Shown piece after piece: positions 53,600-61,962 of a DNA stretch of 64,000 nt; within the stretch, counting starts at the first letter, position 1, and the number at the start of each line of letters is the position of its first letter. The position numbers were made by a program, and so were the translations under genes. The DNA is from Sphingobacterium sp. SRCM116780. GTDB lineage: Bacteria > Bacteroidota > Bacteroidia > Sphingobacteriales > Sphingobacteriaceae. The stretch covers positions 2,232,001 to 2,296,000 of the forward strand of contig NZ_CP090446.1 of the NCBI RefSeq assembly GCF_021442025.1, read 5' to 3'. The notes under the pieces were generated by a model, which was not told the origin of the DNA, made no database searches, and saw nothing but the letters and a program-made list of their open reading frames with translations.

Positions 53600-53674
53600 C
53601 CCCTAAACCGATCACATCCATGTATAGTAGCGGTGTATTTTGGGATCATACCGAAAAGTTGGGGGATCATATTT

Positions 53675-54658
53675 TTAAGCATATAATTTCATCACTCTGT
53701 ATAAGAAGAATGTAGTATCCCTTACTCCGCGAAATACACTTCTAAAAGCTTTAAGTTTAGCATTGAAGGATTCTGCAGATGCATTTGTACTTCTGTTATC
53801 GAAGTAATGTAAGATATATTGATGATGTGCAGCTATTGACCTTGCTACACTCTCAAATGAAATTATTCCTACATTCTCAACCTGATTATGCCACAGGCCT
53901 AGCTTGGTAAAAGCTATTTTCTTGTCTTTGCATTTGTTGAAGATATCGCCCAGGGCAATTCCTAGATCGTAAGCTTGTTTTAGTTTGGGAAACCGCAGGA
54001 ATAAAAGTTCTGCACGATGTTTCTGACTTTCTGTCCATCTACTTGGGTGCTTGAAAAGGAGATGCCTAGATCTAGCTAAAAGCTGCTTAAGAGTATCTCC
54101 GTTGGCTAGCAGCTCAGGTTCATAGGTTTGTCCCTGTTTTCTGGATACCGTCATATTCTTACTTTCAGTATCCAATACTTCCCAACGATATTTTATTCGA
54201 AGCTCCTGAACAGCGTCGTAAGCTAGCTTTTGAACATGAAATCGGTCGACCACTCGTCTAGCATTCCTGAAACATCTGCGGATAGCTTTGGCCATGTTTG
54301 GCGCCATATCCATGGTCACTTCCTTAACCTTGTTTCTTGATCGTAAAGGAATCTTTTCTAAGACAGTAATGATGTCTTCGGCCTTAGTGCCCCGTATAGT
54401 GGCTAAAATGGTTCCTTTCCTACCTTTTGCAGATTTGCTACTTATTATCGTATAAAGTTCGCCATTACTAAAACTGGTCTCATCAATGCTTAGGTGTTCG
54501 GAGATGTTTTCAGGGAAAAGAATCCATTGTTCAGCATGAGGCTTTTGATCCCAGTCATGGAAATCACTGAGATGATTCTTGTATTGATCCTGTAATTGCT
54601 TACCATCCACATGAAAAAATAGTCCCACCAAATGGGCGCTTACAGGATGGTTATCCAA
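53675..54658 (-). CDS. ISAon1-type transposase, DDE (ISL3) catalytic part
   Basis: A 327-residue frame with the ISL3-family core: ATIRGTKAEDIITVLEKIP, the catalytic Asp in VTMDMAPNMAKAIRRCF, RRVVDRFHVQKLAYDAVQEL and STNASAESFNAKLKAFRSVF near the C-terminus. It starts at a TTG that overlaps the end of the upstream frame by 8 bases and lies in the +1 frame relative to it. Because the overlap is short, either reinitiation at the TTG or a +1 shift could connect the two. It looks intact, so the element may still be active. Confidence 0.85.
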   Translation of the reverse strand: MDNHPVSAHLVGLFFHVDGKQLQDQYKNHLSDFHDWDQKPHAEQWILFPENISEHLSIDETSFSNGELYTIISSKSAKGRKGTILATIRGTKAEDIITVLEKIPLRSRNKVKEVTMDMAPNMAKAIRRCFRNARRVVDRFHVQKLAYDAVQELRIKYRWEVLDTESKNMTVSRKQGQTYEPELLANGDTLKQLLARSRHLLFKHPSRWTESQKHRAELLFLRFPKLKQAYDLGIALGDIFNKCKDKKIAFTKLGLWHNQVENVGIISFESVARSIAAHHQYILHYFDNRSTNASAESFNAKLKAFRSVFRGVRDTTFFLYRVMKLYA

Positions 54659-55004
54659 ATATCTTCTTTAAAAAAAGCCCGAATTCCGTTGTCATTCGAG
54701 CACCCTCACGTACGAGGTTCCAATCTCTTGTGATAATATCTCCAGTATCAAGAACCGTCCAACGACGACGACGAATATGTAGCGTAACTTTCTGCCCTCG
54801 AATAGGGAAGTCTGAAATCTCGGTGGAAGGCATAAAACCTTTCGACTCCAGCTTACTGTTCTCAAAACCAGCTGGAACTATATTAAGTTCATCTAAATAA
54901 ATGTGGAGTTGATTATCAACCTGATCGACCTCTAAAATTTGAAAGTATTCTAAAAGCCCTTCAGGCATTAATAAGGATAATAATTTACGTTCAGCCTCTT
55001 GCAA
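54651..55004 (-). CDS. ISAon1-type transposase, N-terminal region
   Basis: A 117-residue frame matching the N-terminal region that precedes ISAon1-type transposases: LLSLLMPEGLLEYFQILEVD, DFPIRGQKVTLHIRRRRW and WNLVREGARMTTEFGLFLKK. The Arg-rich stretch suits DNA binding. It ends in TTTTTTTAAAG, a homopolymer just before the overlap with the catalytic frame. Confidence 0.8.
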   Translation of the reverse strand: MQEAERKLLSLLMPEGLLEYFQILEVDQVDNQLHIYLDELNIVPAGFENSKLESKGFMPSTEISDFPIRGQKVTLHIRRRRWTVLDTGDIITRDWNLVREGARMTTEFGLFLKKIFG

Positions 55005-55196
55005 AGTATATTGTATTTAAAATGCTAAACTAACAAATTTTTAATATTCCCCCCAACAATTCATCTTGATCCGTATTTGGTACCATTTAAGATGGCTATT
55101 ATAATACATTAGGATAATATCAATAAGTTTATTGCATTAAAAATAATATTGATCACTTACTCTTTGATTTTACTCATGATCAAATACAAATCTGGT

Positions 55197-55853
55197 CTAC
55201 AATAAATCTCTGGTCAAGTTAAAATGTTCTTCCACTGAAATTAGTTTTCTGCTCACCTGATTGAGATCCTTTCCTTCTTTTGTCCAGAGATTGGGGAAAA
55301 ATGAAAAAACTTGATTACCATCCACTTCCTGAACTTCTTTTTCCCAGCCATTCCATTTAAATGTTTTATAGAATAGTGCAATGTCCCCATTTAAAGACCA
55401 ATTGACAAAATCGGAATAACCACAGCCCAGGCTTTCCCATTTCAATGTATCTGGAGCAAAATAATATATCTTACCTATTTCATCCCCGAGTTCTCCAGCA
55501 TTAATAGCAAAGTATCCACCTAATATATCATCAGCAATGAGTAAAAAACCACCCTTTTCACCTTCATGTACATACGTTTTATTTTTATTCCACTCCATCA
55601 TGCCCCTATTCAACTTATGCGATCCTGAGCCCAATATACGTAACCAACCCTTATCAATCAGGATACCTCCAGTTTCAAAAATAATAGCGCCCATGGGTGA
55701 TTTTGTAGAAATTTGCACCCGCAATAATTCTTCATCCGCTTTTTTGGGGTTCCTTGGTAAAATTTCGAAATTATTTTTCGCACTTTTCATCCATCCTTTG
55801 ACCAAATCCCAACCTGGTTCCTTTTTATTTATTAATTCTTTTAATGTTTTCAT
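55197..55853 (-). CDS. DUF2625 family protein
   Basis: A 218-residue soluble protein fitting DUF2625: GAIIFETGGILIDKGWLRIL, then GSGSHKLNRGMMEWN, GGYFAINAGELGDEIGKIYY and GYSDFVNWSLNGDIALFY. The family is widespread and unstudied, but resembles SMI1/KNR4-type immunity proteins in how it keeps company with mobile elements. It is flanked by the insertion sequence and the second small-RNA copy. Confidence 0.8.
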   Translation of the reverse strand: MKTLKELINKKEPGWDLVKGWMKSAKNNFEILPRNPKKADEELLRVQISTKSPMGAIIFETGGILIDKGWLRILGSGSHKLNRGMMEWNKNKTYVHEGEKGGFLLIADDILGGYFAINAGELGDEIGKIYYFAPDTLKWESLGCGYSDFVNWSLNGDIALFYKTFKWNGWEKEVQEVDGNQVFSFFPNLWTKEGKDLNQVSRKLISVEEHFNLTRDLL

Positions 55854-56074
55854 CTTCTAAAACAATCTATCAAAATTTTACATTGAAAAATTAAGCTGTC
55901 AGCTGTTCGTTACATTTAACTACTAAAGAGATACAACCTTTCACTTCATCTCAAACATCCGCCATTCATTACATGGCTACAGTTTTACAAAGAAATAAAA
56001 AACATATGAATATCCTTTCAAACAAACGTGAATACAGGACGATTTTCATTTTAATCTCATTTTTTTAAAATATT

Positions 56075-56177
56075 TTGCTTAGTGTATAAATAACACTATA
56101 TTTGTATCATCATAATTTAGGTTTATAATTGGTTATAAAGGTTTTCATTCTCCCCGTTTGAAAACCTTTTCTTTTTA
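56075..56177 (+). ncRNA. Candidate small RNA, copy 2, with promoter and terminator
   Basis: TTG (56075-56077), a 19-base spacer and TATATTTG (56097-56104) form the promoter. The transcribed part, from about 56110 to 56177, is the same as copy 1, including the perfect 11-bp hairpin (56137-56147 with 56159-56169) and the loop TTCTCCCCGTT. Only promoter-spacer positions and the terminal bases differ from copy 1, so the RNA itself is conserved between copies. Confidence 0.72.
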
Positions 56178-56469
56178 TAGCTATTTGCTCTCAAAAAAAG
56201 AATCTCTATTCAGTTTTACTACTATAAAGACATACGGTTCACTTTTTAATTTTCCTTCAGTATCCTACCAACAGGCAACATAACTCCTATTTATCCGCCA
56301 ATAATCAAGTCCAATACTATTCCTAACAGATAATTAAATTAAAATGGATTTTCTCATTTACCATGAGAAAGATTTAAATTAAACTTAAATTGCAGGATGA
56401 ATGCTTTCAATATAATGATATCAAACAATTTTACATCAACATATTCATGATCTCAACATACTATCTCAT

Positions 56470-57150
56470 ATGAAAAAATTGGCAACAATAACTGCAATAA
56501 TTGGATGCTTCCTGATCAGTTGGATCGTTTATTCTCAAGTCTTTTCTCAAAAAAAAGGACCTAAAGCAACTGATAGTGAAGAAACCAATGAAATCTTTTC
56601 AAAACAACGTTTTCAGTCAGGCGATATGATTTTTCAGTCATCGGTATCGGCACAATGTAAAGCGATTCAATTAGCGACACATTCTCCCTACTCTCACTGC
56701 GGATTAATCTTTACTGAAGGTGAAAAAAGTTATGTCTTAGAAGCTGTTCAGCCTGTCACTATAACAGCATTACAAGATTGGATTGAAAGAGGAAAAGACA
56801 AGCATTTTGTTGTAAAAAGACTCAAAAATGCTGACAAAGTCTTAACAACAGCAACAGTATCAAAAATGAAAAAGATAGGCAAAGAGTTTTTAGGAAAGAA
56901 CTACGACGCCACTTTTGAATGGTCTGACGATCGCATTTATTGTTCAGAATTAATTTGGAAAATCTACCAAAGAGCGACAGGATTAAGCATTGGCAAACTT
57001 GAAAAACTCGGCGACTTTGATTTAAGCAGTTCAGAGGTAAAAGCGAAACTAAAAGAGCGCTATGGAGACAAGATACCACTTGAAGAAATTGTTATTTCTC
57101 CTGTTTCCATTTTCAAAAGTGACCTATTGGTAACGGTTGAAGAGCATTAA
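56470..57150 (+). CDS. Permuted papain-like amidase (YiiX/YebB type), membrane-anchored
   Basis: A 226-residue protein with an N-terminal hydrophobic anchor or uncleaved signal (LATITAIIGCFLISWIVYSQ). The catalytic His is in SPYSHCGLIFTEG and the catalytic Cys in RIYCSELIWKIYQRATG, the permuted NlpC/P60 order; QSGDMIFQSSVSAQCKAIQL opens the domain. It is the second member of this class in the window (the other at 42557). The substrate is unknown, probably a cell-wall or lipoprotein-linked amide. Confidence 0.8.
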   Translation: MKKLATITAIIGCFLISWIVYSQVFSQKKGPKATDSEETNEIFSKQRFQSGDMIFQSSVSAQCKAIQLATHSPYSHCGLIFTEGEKSYVLEAVQPVTITALQDWIERGKDKHFVVKRLKNADKVLTTATVSKMKKIGKEFLGKNYDATFEWSDDRIYCSELIWKIYQRATGLSIGKLEKLGDFDLSSSEVKAKLKERYGDKIPLEEIVISPVSIFKSDLLVTVEEH

Positions 57151-57280
57151 CCCCCTATCCACAACGTTAATTTTGATTCCCCAGCATAAAGTTGAAAAGA
57201 AGAATACTGTTTGGATATTATTGTACAAAATTTCTAAAAAGCGTTAGGACTTTCAGCGCATATTTCTTTAACTTTATCCT

Positions 57281-57817
57281 ATGCAACAAGAACTTGAAAA
57301 ATTAAAATATCCAATCGGTAAGTTTTCTATACCAGCTACAATCGACAGTCAAGTGCTGGAGGAATGGATAAAAACGATCACTGAATTTCCTTCCCGCTTA
57401 ACATCCGAAGTTGCTGGACTTTCCGAAGCCACATTAAACAAACAATACCGTCCTGAAAGTTGGACTATTCGTCAAGTGGTACACCATTGCGCAGATAGCC
57501 ATATGAACAGCTTCCTCCGTTTCAAATTGGCTTTAACAGAAGAAAATCCGACAATCAAGCCTTATGAAGAAAACCTATGGGCAGCATTACCAGATACAAA
57601 GATAGCACCTATTGTCAGTTCGCTCAAATTATTGGAAGGTCTACATGAACGTTGGACAATCCTGTTGAGAAACTTAACCCAAGAACAATTGGAGAGAACA
57701 TTTATACACCCACAAACCAAACAATTGATTTCATTAAAAGTCAATATAGGGATTTATGCATGGCACTGTAATCACCATTTGATGCATATCCTCAATGCCA
57801 AAAATAATAAACTATAA
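57281..57817 (+). CDS. DinB-fold protein, YfiT-type bacillithiol transferase-like
   Basis: A 178-residue four-helix protein. The family start KYPIGKFSIPATIDSQVLEE and the metal-binding His residues in QVVHHCADSHMNS and in YAWHCNHHLMHIL are all present, as in B. subtilis YfiT, a metal-dependent hydrolase or thiol transferase. In Bacteroidota that make bacillithiol this family can act in thiol transfer, but whether this organism makes bacillithiol is not shown in the window. It is a single gene. Confidence 0.85.
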   Translation: MQQELEKLKYPIGKFSIPATIDSQVLEEWIKTITEFPSRLTSEVAGLSEATLNKQYRPESWTIRQVVHHCADSHMNSFLRFKLALTEENPTIKPYEENLWAALPDTKIAPIVSSLKLLEGLHERWTILLRNLTQEQLERTFIHPQTKQLISLKVNIGIYAWHCNHHLMHILNAKNNKL

Positions 57818-58025
57818 GGTTATCACTCATTATATAAGCGAACAGTGTTACGATCAAATAAACTCATTATTTTGCCAATTAAACATGATCATTAGGTAGT
57901 AAAGGATACACTTTTTTGTTATATAATCTCTAATGATGGTTCAGTCAGCATTTTATTTAGCTAAGCAAGAAATTTTTGAGACAAGAGTATAAAAACAATT
58001 TTTGCATTAACAAACAATTTAAACA

Positions 58026-58571
58026 ATGAATAATAAACCACTAGTAATCATTTTATTATTATTATTTTTATTAAGTTGTAAGCAAGAACAAGCAAAGCAA
58101 AAAAAGCCTATTGTTGTTGATACGATAACAGCGCAAACAAAAGCAGCTGTCTTGGATATCAAATCCCCTACACCATCATTATCGAGACTAGATAGTATTG
58201 AACGCACAAACAATAAAAGTGTTTTGGAATCTGGAGATCAAGTAACCAAGGCTTATGTTCATCTTAACGATGGTGGTGATAGCATCATTCGATTAAATGC
58301 CAATATCCGGATCGATCATCGGATCTTTGGCTATGCACAACCTGATACACAATCAAAACGTCTGTTCTTATTTTCTATCTTTACAGATGATGTCGAAAAT
58401 AATCCGTTTGATCTTCCATTGGGAGCCTATTACGAAACCTCTGCTATGGAAGCCAAGAAGTTGAAATACATCAATACCACAGGTAATTTCGTTAAAGCAA
58501 TGTTTATCGATGCTAACAATAATCCTGGGCGCACCCTTTATTTCGAGAAGAAGTGGATAGAAATCGAATAA
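58026..58571 (+). CDS. Lipoprotein, function unknown
   Basis: A 181-residue lipoprotein: MNNKPLVIILLLLFLLSCKQ with the lipobox LLSC, then a Gln/Lys-rich linker, and a beta-rich mature domain (INLNANIRIDHRIFGYAQPD-type region, LFLFSIFTDDVENNPFDLPL). The C-terminus RTLYFEKKWIEIE is ordered-looking. No family recognised. Confidence 0.65.
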   Translation: MNNKPLVIILLLLFLLSCKQEQAKQKKPIVVDTITAQTKAAVLDIKSPTPSLSRLDSIERTNNKSVLESGDQVTKAYVHLNDGGDSIIRLNANIRIDHRIFGYAQPDTQSKRLFLFSIFTDDVENNPFDLPLGAYYETSAMEAKKLKYINTTGNFVKAMFIDANNNPGRTLYFEKKWIEIE

Positions 58572-58612
58572 ATACGCACACGTCAGAAACCATATGACAT
58601 GAGCGTTGTAAT

Positions 58613-58780
58613 ATGGTCAGCGATTTCTTTGCAACAATCAGCCGCAATGATGAATTCAAATTATTGACCCGATATGAAGTTATCACAGCTATGCTTGCCG
58701 AAATCTTGGAATATCTAGGCAGGCATATTTACAACCAGTATCCTCACCATGTCCAGTATTCTTATTTAACAATATTTTAA
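58613..58780 (+). CDS. Short unassigned frame, 55 residues, possibly a gene remnant
   Basis: An ATG-started frame with coding-like composition: MVSDFFATISRNDEFKLLTR, then YEVITAMLAEILEYLGRHIY and a short end. It looks like the tail of a longer protein rather than a complete one. No family recognised. It begins 42 bases after the preceding lipoprotein and ends before the repeat. Confidence 0.3.
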   Translation: MVSDFFATISRNDEFKLLTRYEVITAMLAEILEYLGRHIYNQYPHHVQYSYLTIF

Positions 58781-58871
58781 AGCCTTGACACAAACGATCG
58801 GACTCAAAACAACTAAATACACGTCTTAAGAAATTCAATCTCTTAAACAGTCTCTTTAAGGATCTTCCGTT

Positions 58872-59069
58872 CGCTAGGAAGGGATACTACAGGGTATAAG
58901 CATAGATAAAGCGTTATTCAAGAGAGCACGATATTTGGAGATGATAAGTGCGTACTAAGAGCGTTGATAGTGCGTTAAAGGTATACTTTTAATACTGTAT
59001 GTACGCTTAGTCTACGCTTATACCCTGCTTAGTCCCTACTTATCCCCTGCTTTAGCCCTACCTAGGAAT
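58872..59069. repeat. Inverted repeat of 11-bp units (locus 2)
   Basis: About 18 consecutive 11-bp cells can be read through 58880-59069. Right-arm units include TATGTACGCTT, AGTCTACGCTT, ATACCCTGCTT, AGTCCCTACTT and ATCCCCTGCTT; left-arm units include GATAAGTGCGT, ACTAAGAGCGT and TGATAGTGCGT. The two arms pair: about 26 of 34 positions around 58880-58913 and 58998-59031, with GCTTATACCCTG exact. The ends CTAGGaAGGG and CCCTaCCTAG pair as well. Confidence 0.7.
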
Positions 59070-59248
59070 AGTATGGAAGGTAGAGAAATGTCTCGTCCTG
59101 AATTGGCTATACATCATTTGATTGATTATCCTAGATTAGCTATACACCTTGTGCATACAATCCTATAATAACTATACACTATTTTCATAGTACTGAAATG
59201 GCTATACATTCGGATATTTCAGTAATGTAGTTAATTTTTCTCTGCTTT

Positions 59249-60277
59249 TTATGTTTGCTTCATTTCTTGTATTTTGAATTGGATTAAGCCTTCGGCGACT
59301 TCAGTTGATATAGCGGTCGAAGAGTCCCCTATATCAATTGAAGTGCTGTTTTTAACATTTGCACTTTCTTGTTTTTTACGTTCCCAGTTGACTTTTCTGT
59401 AGTTTTTCCAATTTTTGTTTAAGAACCCGGTTTTTAGATGTGCCTGGTTTGGGGTAAGTGATTCACAGCTGTCATGGGGCCTAAGGTTATTATAGATGTT
59501 GATGGCATGGTCTATTTTATCCCGTAATTGTATCATAGATCCCGTATTTCGCTCTATTTCAAACTCTGATTTAAGAATGCCGTTGATCCTTTCTGCAATG
59601 GCATTATCATAAGGACTTCCGTTCTGGGTCATACTAACGGCTACTTTTTGCGTTCTCAATATATCTATATAAGATTTACTGCAGTACTGTGACCCACGGT
59701 CTGAATGATGGACCAGCGATAAATGGGGTGTTGTCCTTTTTAATACAGCCATCTCCAGGGCCCCGATGCAACCTGCTGCCGAGAGATCATTTTGCACCCG
59801 ATGACCCATAATCTGATGAGAATAAGCATCCGTGATCAAACTCAGGTACACAAATGAGTTGTTCAGGGTCAGATAGGTAATATCACTCACCCAGACCTGT
59901 TCGGCACGGATGATTTCTATTTCCTGGATCAGGTTGTCATATTTGTGCATCCAGTGATTGGAATCTGTAGTAATGCTGCGCCTTCGGCGCCTTTTGACAA
60001 GCATCCCACGGCTGCAGAGCAGATCAAACAGATAGTCCCGTCCTATAGATATGCCATGTTTCAACAACGGGTCCTTTAGCAAAAAATGCAGTTTTCTGGT
60101 GCCCAGCTTTGGTAGGTCAGCCCTGATCTGACCTACTTCCCGTAGCACAACATCCTGAAGAAGAATATCACGTTCAAGGCCCCACAGATAATCATAATGG
60201 GCATGTCTGGTCTTGCCAAACAGTGAACATAGTGTTTTAACACTTACATCCGGTTCCTGTAACCGGAGTGTGATCAC
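59249..60277 (-). CDS. IS3-family transposase, catalytic subunit OrfB
   Basis: A 342-residue DDE integrase-type transposase. The triad is intact: Asp in WVSDITYLTLNN, Asp in VHHSDRGSQYCS and Glu in NAIAERINGILKSEF. A helix-turn-helix-like N-terminus (CSLFGKTRHAHYDYLW) precedes the catalytic core. A ninety-residue tail follows, ending in QEMKQT. It overlaps orfA by 4 bases (ATGA), so it is translated by coupling or by a frameshift. Confidence 0.95.
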   Translation of the reverse strand: MITLRLQEPDVSVKTLCSLFGKTRHAHYDYLWGLERDILLQDVVLREVGQIRADLPKLGTRKLHFLLKDPLLKHGISIGRDYLFDLLCSRGMLVKRRRRRSITTDSNHWMHKYDNLIQEIEIIRAEQVWVSDITYLTLNNSFVYLSLITDAYSHQIMGHRVQNDLSAAGCIGALEMAVLKRTTPHLSLVHHSDRGSQYCSKSYIDILRTQKVAVSMTQNGSPYDNAIAERINGILKSEFEIERNTGSMIQLRDKIDHAINIYNNLRPHDSCESLTPNQAHLKTGFLNKNWKNYRKVNWERKKQESANVKNSTSIDIGDSSTAISTEVAEGLIQFKIQEMKQT

Positions 60278-60792
60278 GGTTTGGCCCCAAACTTTTTTCT
60301 GATGTCCACATGGAATTCTTTACTTGCAATATCAAGCATTATTTCCAGTGACCTGATTTTCAGCTCCGCCAGCTTTAAAGCATCGGTGGCAATATTAGAG
60401 GATACAAATTCTCTCTCTGCTGAGGGGATCTCAGCAGGCAATAAATCTATCAGTTCCTGCTGCCTGAGTTTATAATGACGGATCCACATATTCACTGTAT
60501 CACGATTCCTCGCATTATATTTCAGCATCGCCTCCTCTATACTGATATGGCCCGAAACGATCTCCCTGGCTATACCCTCCCGTTCGCAAAGGCTACGTAG
60601 TTTAATCTTATTCTGTTGATAAGAAATACTCCCATATTGTTTCAACCAGGTATGTATAGATTTATAACTTATTCCATGACGGCTACAGACTAAAGCTAAA
60701 TTCCCTTCACGTTCAACCTCGGATACCACTTCCCGTTTAAAGGAGTCTAAATAATATCGCCCAAATTTCTTGTCCGCTTTTTCTATTGACAT
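60274..60792 (-). CDS. IS3-family transposase, DNA-binding subunit OrfA
   Basis: A 172-residue DNA-binding protein with two helix-turn-helix modules: SFKREVVSEVEREGNLALVC plus SRHGISYKSIHTWLKQYG, and SIEEAMLKYNARNRDTVNMW. A helical, Leu-rich C-terminus (LAELKIRSLEIMLDIASKEF) supports oligomerisation. It lies 60 bases inside the right end of the element. Confidence 0.9.
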   Translation of the reverse strand: MSIEKADKKFGRYYLDSFKREVVSEVEREGNLALVCSRHGISYKSIHTWLKQYGSISYQQNKIKLRSLCEREGIAREIVSGHISIEEAMLKYNARNRDTVNMWIRHYKLRQQELIDLLPAEIPSAEREFVSSNIATDALKLAELKIRSLEIMLDIASKEFHVDIRKKFGAKP

Positions 60793-60863
60793 CTTCTAAA
60801 GTACTATTTAAGAATTAATAAGTCTGATGTATAGTTTTTTTAGGACGAGACAGAATGAACAGA

Positions 60864-60961
60864 ATTTGATTGATTATCCTAGATTAGCTATACACAAGGT
60901 GTATAGAATCCTATAATAACTATACATAGAAAGTCATATTATTCTGAAATAGCTAAATACA
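60864..60961. repeat. Second copy of the IS left-end subterminal repeats, outside the right end
   Basis: The 63-base stretch 60864-60926 matches 59116-59178 inside the left end of the element, except for an 11-base patch, in the same orientation; the similarity continues weakly to about 60961. It keeps the CTATACA-type motifs 32-33 bp apart. It looks like the remnant of another copy of the same element. Confidence 0.7.
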
Positions 60962-60975
60962 ATAGATACCTTATT

Positions 60976-61156
60976 CGTACTTTCTTCTAACCAACTTCTA
61001 AGTTTCACTACAACTGGATCGCTGTTTTTCCGCTGTTGCCCCGCCTTTTTCCCGAGCCAACTGTGGTGAAAAAGTGGAGAAAGGACGGTAGAAGAGTACT
61101 GGAAGTTAGAAGAAAGTCCGAAGTTGGTTAGGAGTTGGTCTAAAGAAAGTTCGAGA
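60976..61156. repeat. Inverted repeat of 11-bp units (locus 3)
   Basis: The left arm is pyrimidine-rich and can be read in 11-bp cells: CGTACTTTCTT, CTAACCAACTT, CTAAGTTTCAC, TACAACTGGAT, CGCTGTTTTTC, CGCTGTTGCCC, CGCCTTTTTCC. The right arm is purine-rich with cells GAAGTTAGAAG, AAAGTCCGAAG, TTGGTTAGGAG, TTGGTCTAAAG. The outer 25 bases of the two arms pair well (actttctt-xxx-accaact in both). It lies just to the right of the IS3-type element. Confidence 0.7.
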
Positions 61157-61451
61157 AAAGTTTTTAAATGACTGGCTGAGAATATTTAAATAAATTATAA
61201 ACATAAATATCTATACATCATATAGTTATGTAATTTATATGTATTTTTCAATAAAATAAATCTTTGTTAAGATAACATGATGTTTTGATCACCCTATCAG
61301 TAGCTCTGCATTATCATTAATTCATATTCTAGTTCAATTAATTAAACTATAAATAGCTGTTCCTTTTTCTAGATACTTAATTCGTCATATACTTGATGTA
61401 AAAATCAAAGCTATGATTGACATTTGAAGTAAATCCTCTCCTAAAAAATGT
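61157..61451. other. Short non-coding stretch
   Basis: AT-rich; no gene or regulatory signal was recognised between the repeat and the frameshifted gene copy. Confidence 0.5.
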
Positions 61452-61827
61452 TCAATCTTTTGATAATAATGCTTTATTTTCGGCTGTGCTAAATATCACA
61501 TAATAAACGGTTCCATTATTTAATGTAATTTTTGTAACGCCTATTTTTTTAAGCTCTTCTATACTTTCCACATCGCTTACTTTAAATGGCTTATCTAACT
61601 TAGATATGAAAAATGATTCATTTTCATAATATAAATCTTCTAGTTTATAGTAGATTCCAAACTGTTTTATACAGAAGAAGCTAAAATATAATTATAATAA
61701 TTAATAAAAATATATTTAATGGATAACCACCAAAAAAAACAGAAAGAATAATAAGGAAAATTCCTACTGCAGTACCAAATACAGGGAACACTCTTCGAAT
61801 TGACGTATCAGATATTGTTAATAACAT
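61452..61827 (-). pseudogene. Frameshifted copy of the neighbouring small membrane-protein gene
   Basis: Minus-strand translation begins MLLTISDTSIRRVFPVFGTA and runs through a hydrophobic stretch, then meets a TAG stop near 61683. In another frame the sequence continues from FSFFCIKQFGIYYKLEDLYY to the end ENKALLSKD, which matches the intact protein of the next gene almost residue for residue. Its length (376 bases) is not a multiple of three, against 378 for the intact copy, so one small indel broke it in an AT-rich segment. It lies 135 bases from the intact paralogue. Confidence 0.85.
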
Positions 61828-61962
61828 ATAATTAAAATAAGTTGCAAATATTGAGAGTTTAATTAACTATTGCCTTCTTCTGATCTGAGATAACAATATA
61901 TTAATAAGAACACCTAATTGCTGCCAATCAAAGTTCTAATTGCTATCAAAAGTAAGTCTTAC

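Larger units (their letters stand above)
53658..55057 (-). mobile_element. Insertion sequence, ISAon1-like (ISL3-type transposase)
   Basis: Two overlapping minus-strand frames encode the transposase. The probable ends share GTTGGGGG at 53658-53665 and its complement CCCCCAAC at 55050-55057, with a few further matching bases, so the element is about 1.4 kb. No target duplication was recognised, so the exact ends are uncertain. It lies between the two small-RNA copies. Confidence 0.75.
58572..59088. other. Accessory intergenic stretch before the IS3-type element
   Basis: Contains the short frame at 58613-58780 and the 11-bp-unit inverted repeat at 58872-59069. No other gene is visible. Confidence 0.5.
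59089..60852 (-). mobile_element. IS3-family insertion sequence
   Basis: The ends are inverted repeats: TGTCTCGTCCT begins at 59089 and its complement ends at 60852, and the match extends through CTATACATC after a variable patch. Inside are orfA and orfB with an intact DDE triad. The left end has four CTATACA-type motifs about 31 bp apart (59106, 59139, 59171, 59201). No target duplication was recognised. Confidence 0.85.

Noticed and set aside
58872..61156. CRISPR array suspected from the regular 30-33-bp spaced CTATACA motifs and 11-bp repeats
   Set aside because: Repeats are too short and degenerate, spacers are not unique inserts, and no cas genes are present.
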